A stretch of DNA of 36,627 bases, taken from IMG/VR virus record IMGVR_UViG_3300046002_000666, positions 1 through 36,627 of that record. The stretch is one strand, 5' to 3'. The position numbers were made by a program, and so were the translations under genes. Shown one piece after another: positions 20,896-31,262 of the stretch. Every line of letters starts with the position of its first letter. The stretch's first letter is position 1. The notes below the pieces were generated by a model. The model was given only the letters and a program-made list of their open reading frames with translations, had not been told where the DNA came from and made no database searches. Origin of the DNA: a virus.

Positions 20896-23514
20896 TTATA
20901 TGGCCATCAATGTGGCTTTAACTGCTGCTTGTGCATTACTAATGCCACTGATAGTTGTAAATTGCACTCTTACTAAACTACTTGAATAAACTGCACTAAA
21001 TGTTCCAAGAATACCTCCAGTATCCAATGCAGCATATTCTGTTGAATAAACATCAGTACCATCACTTAGCACTAACATTTCTACACTGTGTAGTTCTCCA
21101 CCATCTTTAACTTGAATAACAAGTTTAGCAGATCCATAAACTGTTGGATCATATGTAAAGATATTATAGGTAGTAGTGCCGGTATTCATTCCAGTTGTTT
21201 TAACTACTGTTTCTCTGCAAATATTACTGTGATCAATTGGGACCGTAACAGCAATACTGGCTGTGGTAAAGGTGGTCACAGTGGTTCCACTACCTGCATT
21301 GATTTTAACATCGCCGTTATGTGGAGAAAGAATTAAATCACCATTACCGTGTGTGGTCAATGTAGCGTTGGCATTGTTGTCACCAATTCTAACAGTGTCA
21401 GCGTTTAGGTTGATGTTGGCTGTGCCGTCTGCAACAATGTTAAAGTCATCGCCAGTTGGACCTTCAAGGTCTGTAACTTCAAGTTTAACTACGCCAGCAG
21501 TCAGTGTGATTGTGCTTGTGTTGAATACGGCAACCTGTGTTCCAGAACTACTAATACTAGTAGTTCCGTTTGAATTTACATCTACAATACTATTACCGTC
21601 ATCTCCACTCCAAATACCAATACCTCCATTGTAGGGATTGATCAATCTTGGTTGAGTTCCACTAACACCAAGTTGAATTCTGTCTGTGTCTAACGCAACT
21701 GTGCCAGTGGAGAAGTAACCAACCCTAGTGCCACCATTATTTCCAGCATAAAGTGCAACACCAGTGCTACTAATAGTAATAGTACCTTGATCACCTGTAT
21801 GGTTAGTTCTTAAAGTTAAATTGTAAGCATTGGCCGCAGAAATAAAAGCATTTGCACCACCACTACCAACCTGCATACCATTAGTATCCAATGACATATA
21901 ACTTGTGGCGCCAGCCGCATTTCTAAATGTGTGTGTGGCAGCATTATAATAATGATTTAGGTTATCTAATTGTAGTCTTGTAGTTTCAGTATTAGTTCCA
22001 CTATTGACAGAAGTTACGCCCCAACTTGATCCACGAACACTACCACTATAGTTCTCTAATGCAGTCCAACCTAATCTTCCAATTAGACCACCAATACCTG
22101 TTGAACTTGTGGCAGTCTGACCATAGGCTGCTATACCACCAACATTATCATTGAGTTGAATTGGATTACGGCGACCGCTAACACCACTGCGACGATTACT
22201 AAAGATGGCTATTACATTAGTGCCAGTTAATGTGGAATTATCTGGAGCAGTATCGTTTAGAGTAACACCAAATACAAATTGTTTAGTATTAAGCCAGTTA
22301 ACTGAAGTAGCACCATAGCCAGTAAATGTTGTGGTGTTGTTGCTGTGGATCAACGTTGGAGCAGTCTGATCACCAGCACCAATGTTTAAGAATGATACAG
22401 GAGGAACTGTGGTAGATCCAGCCGTCCATCCTGTATTAATGATCATCTGTCGACTGGTTGCATTTAATTGAATACCTTGTGGTTGAATTCTAAAGTAGAA
22501 TCTAGAACCAGCATTGGTTACCGTAGTAGCATTGCCAATAAATGTTTCACTTGCCAATGATACAAACTGGAATGGATATAGATTAGGTTCACTAGGCCAA
22601 CGTGTGCCATCATATCCACCTGCTTGGAGAGCCATGAGTGCATCATTGGACTGCGGAGCATATGGAGTTGATGTGCTGCCACGAGCAGTTTCAAATAATA
22701 TTGCCGGACCAGCATTCGTTGAACTTGTGACTGTGCCCGGACGACCTTGTCCCCATCCTCGAAATTGTGCTGCTGGTAAAAGACCACCCGTATAATTGCT
22801 GACTACTAGTGCTAGTGATTGTGTATTGGCATTATAGATTAATGCTTGTCCGTTGCTGTCTAATGGATAGCCACCTGCTGACATTACTTGAGTAGATTTA
22901 ACACCCTTGAATGTAACTGTAGAAGTTGTATTTAGATCTTGATCATAACCGCCACCTGTAGGGCCAGTAGGACCCGCTGGGCCAGTAGGACCTGTTGCGC
23001 CAGTATCGCCCTGAGGACCCTGTGGTCCAGTATTACCTTGTGGTCCAGTAGGTCCTGGAACTGTTGAATCTGCACCTGCAGGACCAGTAGGACCAATACT
23101 ACCTTGCGGCCCTTGTGGACCTGCAGCACCACTTGGTCCTTGTGGTCCTGTTGCACCACTTGGTCCAGTGGGACCAGTACTACCTTGTGGACCCGATGGT
23201 CCGGTAGGACCTACTGCACCTGGTAATCCATTATCACCTGCAGGACCAATAAGTTCCGAACGACTTGTAATAGGAACACCATCACCGCTGAATACCAATG
23301 CACCAACAGTGGCAGTATTGGTAACATTTAATCCATCGAATAATGGAGTAGAATCTGTGCCTACTTGTTGATCAGGACTGGCTAATATACCACCTACAGT
23401 TTCACCATCGCCTACATATAATTTTTCAGTATCAGTAATCCAAATTGGTTCTGCTAGGTCCGGTGTAATTGTTAATCTTTCGGCATCTGTGCCGCGTCGA
23501 AGTTGCAGGCCCAT
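20896..23514 (-). CDS. Collagen-repeat tail fibre
   Basis: 872 residues. The N-terminus [20 protein letters not shown] with [13 protein letters not shown] is the common fibre adaptor motif. Residues ~93-190 are about 30 Gly-x-y triplets of collagen type ([19 protein letters not shown] style). [17 protein letters not shown] follows, then a long beta-helix-like body rich in Thr, Asn and Gly, and a compact C-terminal domain. Such fibres trimerise through the collagen segment and bind host receptors with the tip. ATG overlaps the preceding stop (TAATG). The repeat is a likely place for length changes. Confidence 0.85.
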   Translation of the reverse strand: MGLQLRRGTDAERLTITPDLAEPIWITDTEKLYVGDGETVGGILASPDQQVGTDSTPLFDGLNVTNTATVGALVFSGDGVPITSRSELIGPAGDNGLPGAVGPTGPSGPQGSTGPTGPSGATGPQGPSGAAGPQGPQGSIGPTGPAGADSTVPGPTGPQGNTGPQGPQGDTGATGPTGPAGPTGPTGGGYDQDLNTTSTVTFKGVKSTQVMSAGGYPLDSNGQALIYNANTQSLALVVSNYTGGLLPAAQFRGWGQGRPGTVTSSTNAGPAILFETARGSTSTPYAPQSNDALMALQAGGYDGTRWPSEPNLYPFQFVSLASETFIGNATTVTNAGSRFYFRIQPQGIQLNATSRQMIINTGWTAGSTTVPPVSFLNIGAGDQTAPTLIHSNNTTTFTGYGATSVNWLNTKQFVFGVTLNDTAPDNSTLTGTNVIAIFSNRRSGVSGRRNPIQLNDNVGGIAAYGQTATSSTGIGGLIGRLGWTALENYSGSVRGSSWGVTSVNSGTNTETTRLQLDNLNHYYNAATHTFRNAAGATSYMSLDTNGMQVGSGGANAFISAANAYNLTLRTNHTGDQGTITISSTGVALYAGNNGGTRVGYFSTGTVALDTDRIQLGVSGTQPRLINPYNGGIGIWSGDDGNSIVDVNSNGTTSISSSGTQVAVFNTSTITLTAGVVKLEVTDLEGPTGDDFNIVADGTANINLNADTVRIGDNNANATLTTHGNGDLILSPHNGDVKINAGSGTTVTTFTTASIAVTVPIDHSNICRETVVKTTGMNTGTTTYNIFTYDPTVYGSAKLVIQVKDGGELHSVEMLVLSDGTDVYSTEYAALDTGGILGTFSAVYSSSLVRVQFTTISGISNAQAAVKATLMAI

Positions 23515-23660
23515 TATACAATCTCCTCTAATTGTTGATATCTTTTAATATGAGATATCTTCATTTTTAATTTAGTTTCTTCAGAATGATAATATGATCC
23601 TGCAGGTCTTCCATTGCCGCATCTTTTAGCATTATTATATTTTTGTTTAATCGTTATCAT
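23514..23660 (-). CDS. 48-residue ORF with a NUMOD3-like DNA-binding motif
   Basis: From ATG 23660: [20 protein letters not shown], then [20 protein letters not shown]. The H-S-E-E-T-K-x-K-I/M-S series is the NUMOD3 motif found next to homing endonuclease domains. No GIY-YIG or HNH catalytic part is present in this frame. It lies between two fibre genes and shares the TAATG overlap with the collagen fibre. It may be a homing endonuclease remnant or a small DNA-binding protein. A longer frame from 23777 overlaps the upstream gene and is unlikely. Confidence 0.55.
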   Translation of the reverse strand: MITIKQKYNNAKRCGNGRPAGSYYHSEETKLKMKISHIKRYQQLEEIV

Positions 23661-23676
23661 ATCTTTTAATCTTTCC

Positions 23677-24021
23677 TTATCTAATTGGACCGAAGTCAAT
23701 TGTATTAATGAATACTGTTCCTCTATTAGGCACGTTAATACCATTAGGGAAGTTAACAGGAGCACCACCTGTTCCAAACATCGATCCAGCTGTTATGCTG
23801 TTGAATACTACATTATCACCTGTGTTTAAACTTTGGTTATAAGCACCGCCTCCAGAGACTGTGACAGGTGCTATTGTATTATTAACGCTAACAGTGGCAG
23901 TTGTATTGTAGATAGCAACGCTATCCGGTGTATTTGTTAATGCCAGGCTCAATGGGGTAGTCAATGTAGCCGTAAAGCTATTAACTACCTGAGTGACTGT
24001 AAAAGCGAAAGTATAGGACAC
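23677..24021 (-). CDS. Small fibre-associated protein
   Basis: 114 residues, Thr/Val/Asn-rich beta sequence, starting MSYTFAFTVTQVVNSFTATL. GGAYNQSLNTGDNVVFNSIT near residue 58-77 is the fibre motif also present as [13 protein letters not shown] in the collagen fibre. It lies one base after the adaptor-domain protein in the fibre operon. It is probably a structural fibre component or adaptor. Confidence 0.65.
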   Translation of the reverse strand: MSYTFAFTVTQVVNSFTATLTTPLSLALTNTPDSVAIYNTTATVSVNNTIAPVTVSGGGAYNQSLNTGDNVVFNSITAGSMFGTGGAPVNFPNGINVPNRGTVFINTIDFGPIR

Positions 24022-24022
24022 T

Positions 24023-24538
24023 TTAAGCTCCTAATGTAATCGCAGTATATAGTGGACTTGTGCTTACTGTAGGATCACCAGGTGTAACACCCGGTTCCCA
24101 ACATTGAATAAATGCCCAACGATGCGTGTTAACTTGAACTGGACTTGTGTTGTTAGTCCATGTTACACCTACAATGGTGATAGGCACATTAGCACGAGCA
24201 TCAGGTAATATAGGGCCAGTATACAATCCACTAGGAATAGTAATATTAACTAATCCAGTAGTTGCATTAGTTGTAACAATATAACTGCTGGTTGAAATTA
24301 CTGCTGAAGGAAAATAACCAATGACATTACTATTAGCAAAGTTAGGGCTACCTGTGTTGCGATCAAATGCCACAGTATCGACTACAATAGTTTGGTGGTC
24401 TACGTGAAAGTTCCAACCAACAATACTAGTTGAAAAATTATAGTTAAGTGTTCGTTGTGTAGAGGGGAAGATCTGTTCGATCTGAATGTTATCAGCACCA
24501 CCAAGATACTGAGCAAAGTTTAAGACGCCTGCAGCCAT
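24023..24538 (-). CDS. Stand-alone paralogue of the giant fibre N-terminal domain
   Basis: 171 residues. It aligns with the first ~165 residues of the 1420-residue fibre: MAAGVLNFAQYL against MANGVLDYQRYL, IFPSTQRTLNYNFS against TFPSNQQTYNFS, VIGYFPSA against VIGYYEGS, YTGPILPDARANVPITIV against YAGPILPGGDYHVPLTVV, and FIQCWEPGV against FIQNWEPGV. An AAGGAAGGA site precedes ATG. It probably uses the same docking surface on the tail tip and could compete with or complement the giant fibre. Confidence 0.8.
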   Translation of the reverse strand: MAAGVLNFAQYLGGADNIQIEQIFPSTQRTLNYNFSTSIVGWNFHVDHQTIVVDTVAFDRNTGSPNFANSNVIGYFPSAVISTSSYIVTTNATTGLVNITIPSGLYTGPILPDARANVPITIVGVTWTNNTSPVQVNTHRWAFIQCWEPGVTPGDPTVSTSPLYTAITLGA

Positions 24539-24563
24539 AGTTTATTTTCCTTCCTAAGGGAGT

Positions 24564-24589
24564 TAAAAGCAAGGCCTAAGGACCTTGCT
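24564..24589 (-). terminator. Second terminator after the giant fibre gene
   Basis: Minus-strand AGCAAGG / CCTTGCT with an eight-base loop, followed by TTTTAA. It lies ~50 bases downstream of the giant fibre stop and just upstream of the ribosome-binding site of the next gene, so some read-through is expected. Confidence 0.7.
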
Positions 24590-24602
24590 AGTTCGATTAT
24601 TT

Positions 24603-24638
24603 ATAGGATACTTAAAAAAGAGCCTTTTTATATCCTAT
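24603..24638 (-). terminator. First hairpin after the giant fibre gene
   Basis: ATAGGATA (24603-24610) pairs with TATCCTAT (24631-24638), with an inner AAAAAG/CTTTTT pairing. It starts four bases beyond the stop codon. With the next hairpin it forms a tandem stop, probably cutting transcription between the late tail operon and the accessory fibres. Confidence 0.65.
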
Positions 24639-24641
24639 TTG

Positions 24642-27600
24642 TTAGTAGTATGGTGTCAAATCATTACTGGCGATAATCCAATCCAATGTTAAGTTTTCTT
24701 TATAACCTAACAAACAGTTTGCTGGGATTGTTGCCACTAGATTGTTGTCATCATCATAAGCTTCAATGCTGACTCTAATATCTAACCTATCCCAAGTAAA
24801 TGTAGGCGGTCTAGTGTAGAAACGATTTGCCCCAGCTAATGGATTTTGGCTATCGTACCATACAACCTTGTTGTTAAATTGCAATGTAACAATATTAGGT
24901 GAATCCTGAACACTTGATTGTTCAATCTTATATCTGCCCGAACCGCTTTGTTTAGCAGGAACACCATCAATAGGACCTGCTACCGGCACGTTAGCATTAA
25001 TAGGATTTAACATAGCTTCTTTATAAGCAACTCCTGGATAATTTGCTCCACTAGATACAGTTATATAAAGGCTACTAAAATCACCATAAATTGGATAGAA
25101 TACTCCATTCTTGTAATAGCTGTCTCGACCCTTGACAAAGTAAGGTGCAACAATTTCTAGTGTGCCAGTTAATATTATGGCGCCATAATCAGGGTAGGTA
25201 AAGTATGAACTATAAAAACGTTTAACTACTTGTGTTGCAATACCTTGTTTAGGCCATACTTCTGTTGTGTTAGTAAATGTTGAGCATGGATATGCATTAA
25301 AGTTAGTAACTGTAAAATTAGAATTGATTGAAGTGTATGTAAATCCACTAAAATTAAATGCTTCTAATCTTAAATCGCTGAATGAGAAATCATCACGTCC
25401 CACTACCTTGGTCTTAACAAATACAGGAACACCACTTGTTGCATTGGTTGCTACAGTGGCAGTGGTTAAATTATTAGCATAGATAGATGCAGTACCAACA
25501 CCATTAACAATGTTGGTGCTGGTAATCACAGCCCCGGTTGCCACATTAATAAATTGCATTGTTCCACTATTAACAGGAATAACGGAATCGATAGTTGCAG
25601 TCAACTTGACTGGGTTTGTAGGATATACTTTAGTGGCGGAATATTCTAGATACTGCGTAGAAGTATTAGGACTGATATAACTTCCGATACTTACATTGTA
25701 TGCTTCTGCCGGATTGACAATATACATTGGTTGAGAGTAAATGTCAAAAGGATTGTATCTACCATAAATTATTGGCAAACTTAATGTGCCGGTCCAAGTG
25801 ACATGAACTCCGGTTTCGTCAGGTAGTGTGTCAGCAGGTAATTCTAATATACTAAACTGAATATCAGTAGGCGTATATGTATAACTTGTGCTGGTCGAAG
25901 TGATAGGATCGAAGCTTACCCAAGTAGGGTTAGGAGCAAATCTTCTAGCACTACCAGACCAATAATGAGGATTATTATTCTGATATACAGCCGCACCAGT
26001 TGAGAATGTCATATACCATTCATTATAGAAATCTGCAAGATCATCCGCAGCAGCATTTCCTGGATTTGTAGATTGCCAAACTTTTACTCCATAATTAGAC
26101 CATCTGATACCTGCATCTTCCCATTCTTGAAATGATCCAGCAAATCGAGTTCCCGCACCTCTAAATTTAGAATATTTTAAAACATTGGTATTGGTGGACC
26201 ATCCAATGGCTTCACCGGTTAGTTGATATTGAGGGAATGTTCCACCATTTAAAGTTGTAGAATATTCTGCGATTCTAAGACCATTTGTTTCAAAAGTTGT
26301 GCCAGTGTTTATTTTATTTGTAAGGATTGGATCGGGCAATGCAGCTTCTAATGTTCCGGTATTGCCAAAGTTAGTTCTAAATTCCCTTCTAGTTTGTGGA
26401 ATGGTTGGAGTAAATCTAAACAACTTGACCTTGATCTTTGTTCTAGGTTGTGTTCCATTTTCCTGTGCTTGATTAATATAAGGAACTGTCCACTCAACTT
26501 CACCGATATATTCAACTAATTCAATATATCTAAGTTTTGCAGGAAAATAACTAATTCCAGTAACATAAGACTTGTATTTGTTAACTCTAAAATATAATCT
26601 GCGAGGATTCTCTTCAGACACATTAGTTGGACCTGTATATGTCGCCGCATCGAGGCCTACTACATTATAACCTCTAGTATCACCTACTAGGTCTGTTTTA
26701 TAAACATCGTATATGTTGACCTTAACTTGATCTGTTGCTTTATAATAAGCACCGTTAAAATCTAAGATTGAACTATAAATTGAAGCATAATCAAATAGCT
26801 CATTGCCATTTACGCTGAGTGTTCCTTTATAATCAGTATTCCATGTTGTTCCAAATGTAATAGGATCTGCAATTTCACTATAATTTGTTCCGGTAACAGC
26901 TGATAAATTATAATTGCTTCCGTCATAATACTTAAACAATCTATGAGAGTTGATCTTAACGGCTGTGGTATTGCTGTATGGTATCGAAGTTCTTCCTGAC
27001 TGATATCCAGCGCCACCGCCATACCAAGAATCCCAATATGGTCCGGATTCTGAGCTCCAACCATTAGCAGGCTCTATCAACATCTGTGGGGTGCCATAAA
27101 CACCATCCCAGTTTCTTTCAAAACCGCCACTTAATGTTGCCATAGTGGCAGTTAATCCTGCCCAAAGAACAGTGGTTGTAGTGGTTGCAGTGACAATGTT
27201 ATATCTTTCCCACTGGCCTGTTCCTAGAATATCATTGTCATACTTAAATGTCAACGTGTTGGTTAATGTGGTGCTGGTGTTAGCAGTAATTTTAATTGTA
27301 TCACCACTAACAGTGCTGGTTGTTGTTACGATAGGAGTAGGCAATAAATCATTACCTAATCTTACCCTATGTGAAAGTGAGTTGCTAGTGCTAGGTAAGT
27401 TAGCATTAACTAAACTTATACCCAAGTCACCTGGATAACTGGCAGTAATAGTCCAAGTACCAGTTGTGCTTATGATTATATTACTGACTGTGAAAATACC
27501 GGCTCCACTATTGTTTCCACTGTATAATGTAGTGCTAGTGCTGCCATTATTAGCTATTAGGCTAATGTTAGTGTAGTAGGTGGCAGTATTAGTGTTCACT

Positions 27601-28904
27601 GTTATACTAAAAGATTCATCAAAATAAGTTGATGTGCTACTCTGTGTTATTGTTAGTGGAAAAGATTGTCCTGTAACAGTCACACTAGTGCTTGTGGCTA
27701 CATTTATAGTAGTTGATGTTGAGCCTGCACGATATCTACCCAGTGTCTGATAACCCCAACTACTTGTTACGGTTTCTGTATTAGATACAAATAAAGTAGC
27801 AGTGTATTGTGTGCTGTTCTGTGTGCTAGTTGTTATACTATATTGTGTTTGTGGGTAAGTTCTACTAACATCTATCATTGAACTTTGCACAGTGAAATTA
27901 GTTGTTGTCTGCCCGTTTTGGAAATTAGCCGATAGAATGTTTGTTTCAGTAAAAGGTGTAAATGCATTTACTAATTTAATATCAATAGGATTAGCGATGG
28001 CAACACCAGTGGCAGTAAAGGCCGGATCTGCGATAACACCTAATCTATAATTTACAGTATGTCCAGGATAATAATATGCTTGACTTGGTGTAAAGGTTGA
28101 TGTGGTGACAATTAAAGGAACGCCTGCTTCGACACGAACATTCAAGGTGTTAGAAGTTGCTGAACGATAGATACCTCTAGGCTGACTTACTGCATAGATA
28201 TTATAATTGCCAATAGGCAAATTAGGATTTGTAGGAACAACCAATGTGGCCACTGTGCCTGTAAAATAAGCCGTGCCTAATACTATGTTTGTTCCAGTGC
28301 TTTCACGATAAAATCTAACTCTAGTTGCATTGACGCCTAGGTCAATTGTCATGTCTGTAGTGGCTGTCAGTGTTAGGTTATCACCATAGACAATACCAGT
28401 ATCACCAGTTAGCGTTAGTGTGCTGGGTATAGAATAGACAGGAAAATAATTAAAATCAAGAGTAGGATCTGCAATCTCAACACCAGGCTCCCAATTCTGA
28501 ATGAATCCAATTTGCTGTGCGTATGTGGTGGTTCCATCAAACCATTGTAAGTGAACTACTGTTAGAGGAACATGATAATCACCACCTGGTAGAATAGGTC
28601 CAGCATACATATTGGCGGGCAAACTGATAACACCAGTGCTATATTGTGTGCTGGTGCTTCCTTCATAATAACCTATAACTTGACTGCTATCAACATTAGG
28701 AATATATCCAGTTGCCTGACTTGAGTAACTTACAGTATCTAATATCAATGTTTCCCAACTGATGGTGCAAGTCCAAGAGGCAGTTGTGCCACCAGCTACA
28801 CTAAAATTATAAGTCTGTTGGTTGCTGGGAAAAGTCTGACCTAAATCATTCAGAGTTTGTAATGTGTTTAGGTATCGTTGGTAATCTAATACGCCGTTTG
28901 CCAT
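24642..28904 (-). CDS. Giant tail fibre with Ig-like repeats (1420 residues)
   Basis: The largest gene. Residues 1-165 are the adaptor-like domain shared with the 171-residue protein. From ~170 onward come bacterial Ig-like (Big_3/Big_5-type) repeats: TLTLTGDTGIVYGDNLTLTA, then NYNIYAVSQPRGIYRSATSN, VTVTGQSFPLTITQSSTSTY and others, with many Thr-Ser-Thr linkers. The C-terminal ~700 residues have aromatic-rich beta sequence (GGAGYQSGRTSIPYSNTTAV; EWYMTFSTGAAVYQNNNPHY), likely the receptor-binding part. No signal peptide is seen. It lies directly downstream of the J-like gene, and the tandem hairpins follow. Confidence 0.82.
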   Translation of the reverse strand: MANGVLDYQRYLNTLQTLNDLGQTFPSNQQTYNFSVAGGTTASWTCTISWETLILDTVSYSSQATGYIPNVDSSQVIGYYEGSTSTQYSTGVISLPANMYAGPILPGGDYHVPLTVVHLQWFDGTTTYAQQIGFIQNWEPGVEIADPTLDFNYFPVYSIPSTLTLTGDTGIVYGDNLTLTATTDMTIDLGVNATRVRFYRESTGTNIVLGTAYFTGTVATLVVPTNPNLPIGNYNIYAVSQPRGIYRSATSNTLNVRVEAGVPLIVTTSTFTPSQAYYYPGHTVNYRLGVIADPAFTATGVAIANPIDIKLVNAFTPFTETNILSANFQNGQTTTNFTVQSSMIDVSRTYPQTQYSITTSTQNSTQYTATLFVSNTETVTSSWGYQTLGRYRAGSTSTTINVATSTSVTVTGQSFPLTITQSSTSTYFDESFSITVNTNTATYYTNISLIANNGSTSTTLYSGNNSGAGIFTVSNIIISTTGTWTITASYPGDLGISLVNANLPSTSNSLSHRVRLGNDLLPTPIVTTTSTVSGDTIKITANTSTTLTNTLTFKYDNDILGTGQWERYNIVTATTTTTVLWAGLTATMATLSGGFERNWDGVYGTPQMLIEPANGWSSESGPYWDSWYGGGAGYQSGRTSIPYSNTTAVKINSHRLFKYYDGSNYNLSAVTGTNYSEIADPITFGTTWNTDYKGTLSVNGNELFDYASIYSSILDFNGAYYKATDQVKVNIYDVYKTDLVGDTRGYNVVGLDAATYTGPTNVSEENPRRLYFRVNKYKSYVTGISYFPAKLRYIELVEYIGEVEWTVPYINQAQENGTQPRTKIKVKLFRFTPTIPQTRREFRTNFGNTGTLEAALPDPILTNKINTGTTFETNGLRIAEYSTTLNGGTFPQYQLTGEAIGWSTNTNVLKYSKFRGAGTRFAGSFQEWEDAGIRWSNYGVKVWQSTNPGNAAADDLADFYNEWYMTFSTGAAVYQNNNPHYWSGSARRFAPNPTWVSFDPITSTSTSYTYTPTDIQFSILELPADTLPDETGVHVTWTGTLSLPIIYGRYNPFDIYSQPMYIVNPAEAYNVSIGSYISPNTSTQYLEYSATKVYPTNPVKLTATIDSVIPVNSGTMQFINVATGAVITSTNIVNGVGTASIYANNLTTATVATNATSGVPVFVKTKVVGRDDFSFSDLRLEAFNFSGFTYTSINSNFTVTNFNAYPCSTFTNTTEVWPKQGIATQVVKRFYSSYFTYPDYGAIILTGTLEIVAPYFVKGRDSYYKNGVFYPIYGDFSSLYITVSSGANYPGVAYKEAMLNPINANVPVAGPIDGVPAKQSGSGRYKIEQSSVQDSPNIVTLQFNNKVVWYDSQNPLAGANRFYTRPPTFTWDRLDIRVSIEAYDDDNNLVATIPANCLLGYKENLTLDWIIASNDLTPYY
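28383..28508. repeat. 126-base exact repeat of the window start
   Basis: Bases 28383-28508 equal bases 1-126, and the first mismatch is at 127/28509. It lies inside the giant fibre gene. An exact match at the end of a contig is the signature of an assembly graph branch, or of a circular sequence closing. Confidence 0.95.
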
Positions 28905-28913
28905 GAGTTTTCC

Positions 28914-30806
28914 TTAAATGCCACCGTAATCATTTGGGTTCCAATAGAAGCCCGGTGAGCTTGAACTTGAAAGTTCACTATATCTAGATCCTAATCCTGT
29001 CCTTGCTTTAAAGTAGAATGTTCCAGCAATAGGTAATGTTACCACATCAGTAACAGTTACGCCACCTACGTAAGTTCCGCCTGCTGGATACTCATTAGCA
29101 AAATAACTGAATGATCCAGTGCTGGTTGTATTATACCACCATTGAATTTCGTCAACTCCTGTTGACGCAGCATCAATAGTTGTTTCTAATCTAAAGCTAG
29201 GTGTAGTTGTAGAGATAGTGGCCACTGTAGGAGCACTTGGTGCTGGCAAACTAGCTGATCCACCAAATGTAGGAATACCTGAACCTGGAGTATCTGCTGA
29301 ATCTTCTAATGTCTCATCTGTGTAAACTGTGGATTTGTATTCTAGTGCAGTTATTTCAACAGTGATACCACCTGATTCATCTTCCACTTCACGCATCTTA
29401 CTGATACGGAATAATTTTTCTTCGAATCCATAAACATCATTGGTAACTTTAACAACATCACCTGCTTCACATTGTAATGCAGAATAGTCAGCGCGGAATG
29501 TAATAATCAAATCAGCACGACTGCCTTTAAGCTCAATTAATCCAATGCGAGCTGAGTGCAATGCGTTGTTAACCATGTCTAATCTCATACTTAATGTATT
29601 AGATGGTTCTAAGTCATTCATCTCACTAGAGTCAATTGCACCACGGAAGTAGTCATTCTGATCTCGTATCTTACGACTGGCAAATTCAACTTCTAATACA
29701 TTATATAAATCTTCCAAGTTAGTGGCAGTGATGCCAACATCACCAATAATATTATCATCATTAAATTCAAATGCATTATTCAATTCCGTTGCTGTGGCAG
29801 CACGATTGAGAATAACTTTCCATTTACCTTGATTGTAATCAAAAGTAGTCCATGCATTAGATCCCATGCTGATTTTGTCTAGGTTATTTTTAACAGTTTC
29901 ACCTGCAGAAATAACACCATTGATTTGGTAACGAACCTGAGTCGATGCTGTTGTGCCGCCAGTTAAGAATTGATTGCTAGGAATAGTATTACTCCAGCCC
30001 AATAGACTTGTAGTAGTAGATGCAATGCAAGTACTGGTATCAACTTGTGTAACAGGGATACCCGCACCATAACGTTGACTGGTGATATAATCATACCAAA
30101 CTGAACCTGGATTTGCCAAAGAATTGCTGACCTGGAATGTAATTTGTCCCAGACCAGTAATGCCTTTTTCGCTGTTATAATCAATTTGCACAACTGCATA
30201 GACAGTTCCGTAAAGTTGATAGTTAGTATCACTTTCACCAATGACTGTTCTTGCATTAGAAGTATTACCTGTAGATTGTGCAGGAAAGATCTGCTGAGTA
30301 GAATTAGTACCACTACTATAAACACGAATACGAATTAATCCATCAAAGTTTGTATTACTTTCACCTAGACCGTTCTGATCAATAGAGGATGCAACAATGT
30401 GTTCACTGCCTGCTCCTCTGAATACTAATTTCTGATCGTTCCAATAAATGTCTCCAATGGTAAACGTGCCTGTTTGTGTTTGCTCACTTAAGGCCAACAC
30501 ATAGGTCATTGTTTTGTTTTCATTGCTAATACGTGCATCAATTACTGTGCCTTTGGTGTTAACTGTTCCATATACAATAGGAACTTTGTTATTGGTAGCT
30601 GGTGGCAATTGAATACGCACGCCTGGATCTTGTGCTGTTCCGCCTCCACCTCCGGTCAATCCCAATAGGCGTGCTGTAGTGATAGCCAATCCTAATGCAA
30701 TGGCTGATGTGACAAATGCAACGCCAGCTGATCCTACTGCGGCCGCAAACATAATTCCAAATGCCTCGGCTACAATTATACTGGCAACATAGGTAAATGC
30801 TGGCAT
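28914..30806 (-). CDS. Tail tip attachment / host-specificity protein, J-like (version B)
   Basis: 630 residues, homologous to 532-2430 over the full length with shared blocks at VPIVYGTVNTKGTVIDARIS, ITGLGQITFQVSN and the end FYWNPNDYGGI. Differences cluster in the N-terminal hydrophobic stretch (AEAFGIMFAAAVGSAGVAF), around residues 245-275 and in the 540-600 region near the C-terminus. By family it closes the tail and contacts the receptor. The giant fibre follows after nine bases, as in version A. Confidence 0.8.
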   Translation of the reverse strand: MPAFTYVASIIVAEAFGIMFAAAVGSAGVAFVTSAIALGLAITTARLLGLTGGGGGTAQDPGVRIQLPPATNNKVPIVYGTVNTKGTVIDARISNENKTMTYVLALSEQTQTGTFTIGDIYWNDQKLVFRGAGSEHIVASSIDQNGLGESNTNFDGLIRIRVYSSGTNSTQQIFPAQSTGNTSNARTVIGESDTNYQLYGTVYAVVQIDYNSEKGITGLGQITFQVSNSLANPGSVWYDYITSQRYGAGIPVTQVDTSTCIASTTTSLLGWSNTIPSNQFLTGGTTASTQVRYQINGVISAGETVKNNLDKISMGSNAWTTFDYNQGKWKVILNRAATATELNNAFEFNDDNIIGDVGITATNLEDLYNVLEVEFASRKIRDQNDYFRGAIDSSEMNDLEPSNTLSMRLDMVNNALHSARIGLIELKGSRADLIITFRADYSALQCEAGDVVKVTNDVYGFEEKLFRISKMREVEDESGGITVEITALEYKSTVYTDETLEDSADTPGSGIPTFGGSASLPAPSAPTVATISTTTPSFRLETTIDAASTGVDEIQWWYNTTSTGSFSYFANEYPAGGTYVGGVTVTDVVTLPIAGTFYFKARTGLGSRYSELSSSSSPGFYWNPNDYGGI

Positions 30807-30810
30807 GTCT

Positions 30811-31260
30811 TTATTCCTTTAGATACGTTTGTTCTGTTAATCTGAAACCTCTTGACTCATAGTCAATGGTGTCTGTTGTGGTCATTCTAGTGGTGAAATA
30901 GCCTTGAATCATTCCTGATTTCAGCAACTCTTCACCCTTTTTGCAGTAATTTAGGAACAATTTTCCACCGATACTATTCTTCCTATACTCTGGTGCAATA
31001 AACCACACAATCTCTTTTAATTCTTTAGCTCGAGGATACCACATGTTTGGTTCCTTGATAGCCATTAATAATCCAACTGGTTCGCTGCCAACATAGGCAA
31101 GCCACACATAACCATGTTGAAATGTCATCCAAGTTAATTTGCATAGATGTTCTAAGTCATCAGCGGCCGCTTTGGATTGTTCATAACTGGTCTCAAGTAA
31201 GAATTGTTTAAGCAATCCTACCACAGTCATTGTGTCTGCTTGTGTAGCTTGTCGAATCAT
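30811..31260 (-). CDS. GNAT-family N-acetyltransferase inside the tail operon (version B)
   Basis: 149 residues. FIAPEYRKNSIGGKLF matches GNAT motif A more closely than version A (V/I-x-P-E-Y-R-K-x-x-I-G-G). YVWLAYVGSEPVGLLMAIKE and the terminal GFRLTEQTYLKE are conserved with 2432-2887. Position is the same: after the 214-residue protein, before the J-like gene. Conservation of motif and place in both versions argues for a real function. The substrate is unknown. Confidence 0.78.
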   Translation of the reverse strand: MIRQATQADTMTVVGLLKQFLLETSYEQSKAAADDLEHLCKLTWMTFQHGYVWLAYVGSEPVGLLMAIKEPNMWYPRAKELKEIVWFIAPEYRKNSIGGKLFLNYCKKGEELLKSGMIQGYFTTRMTTTDTIDYESRGFRLTEQTYLKE

Positions 31261-31262
31261 TG

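Noticed and set aside
22932-23159. Minus-strand frame with valine/leucine/glutamine repeats inside the collagen segment
   Set aside because: An alternate reading of the Gly-x-y repeat, not a gene.
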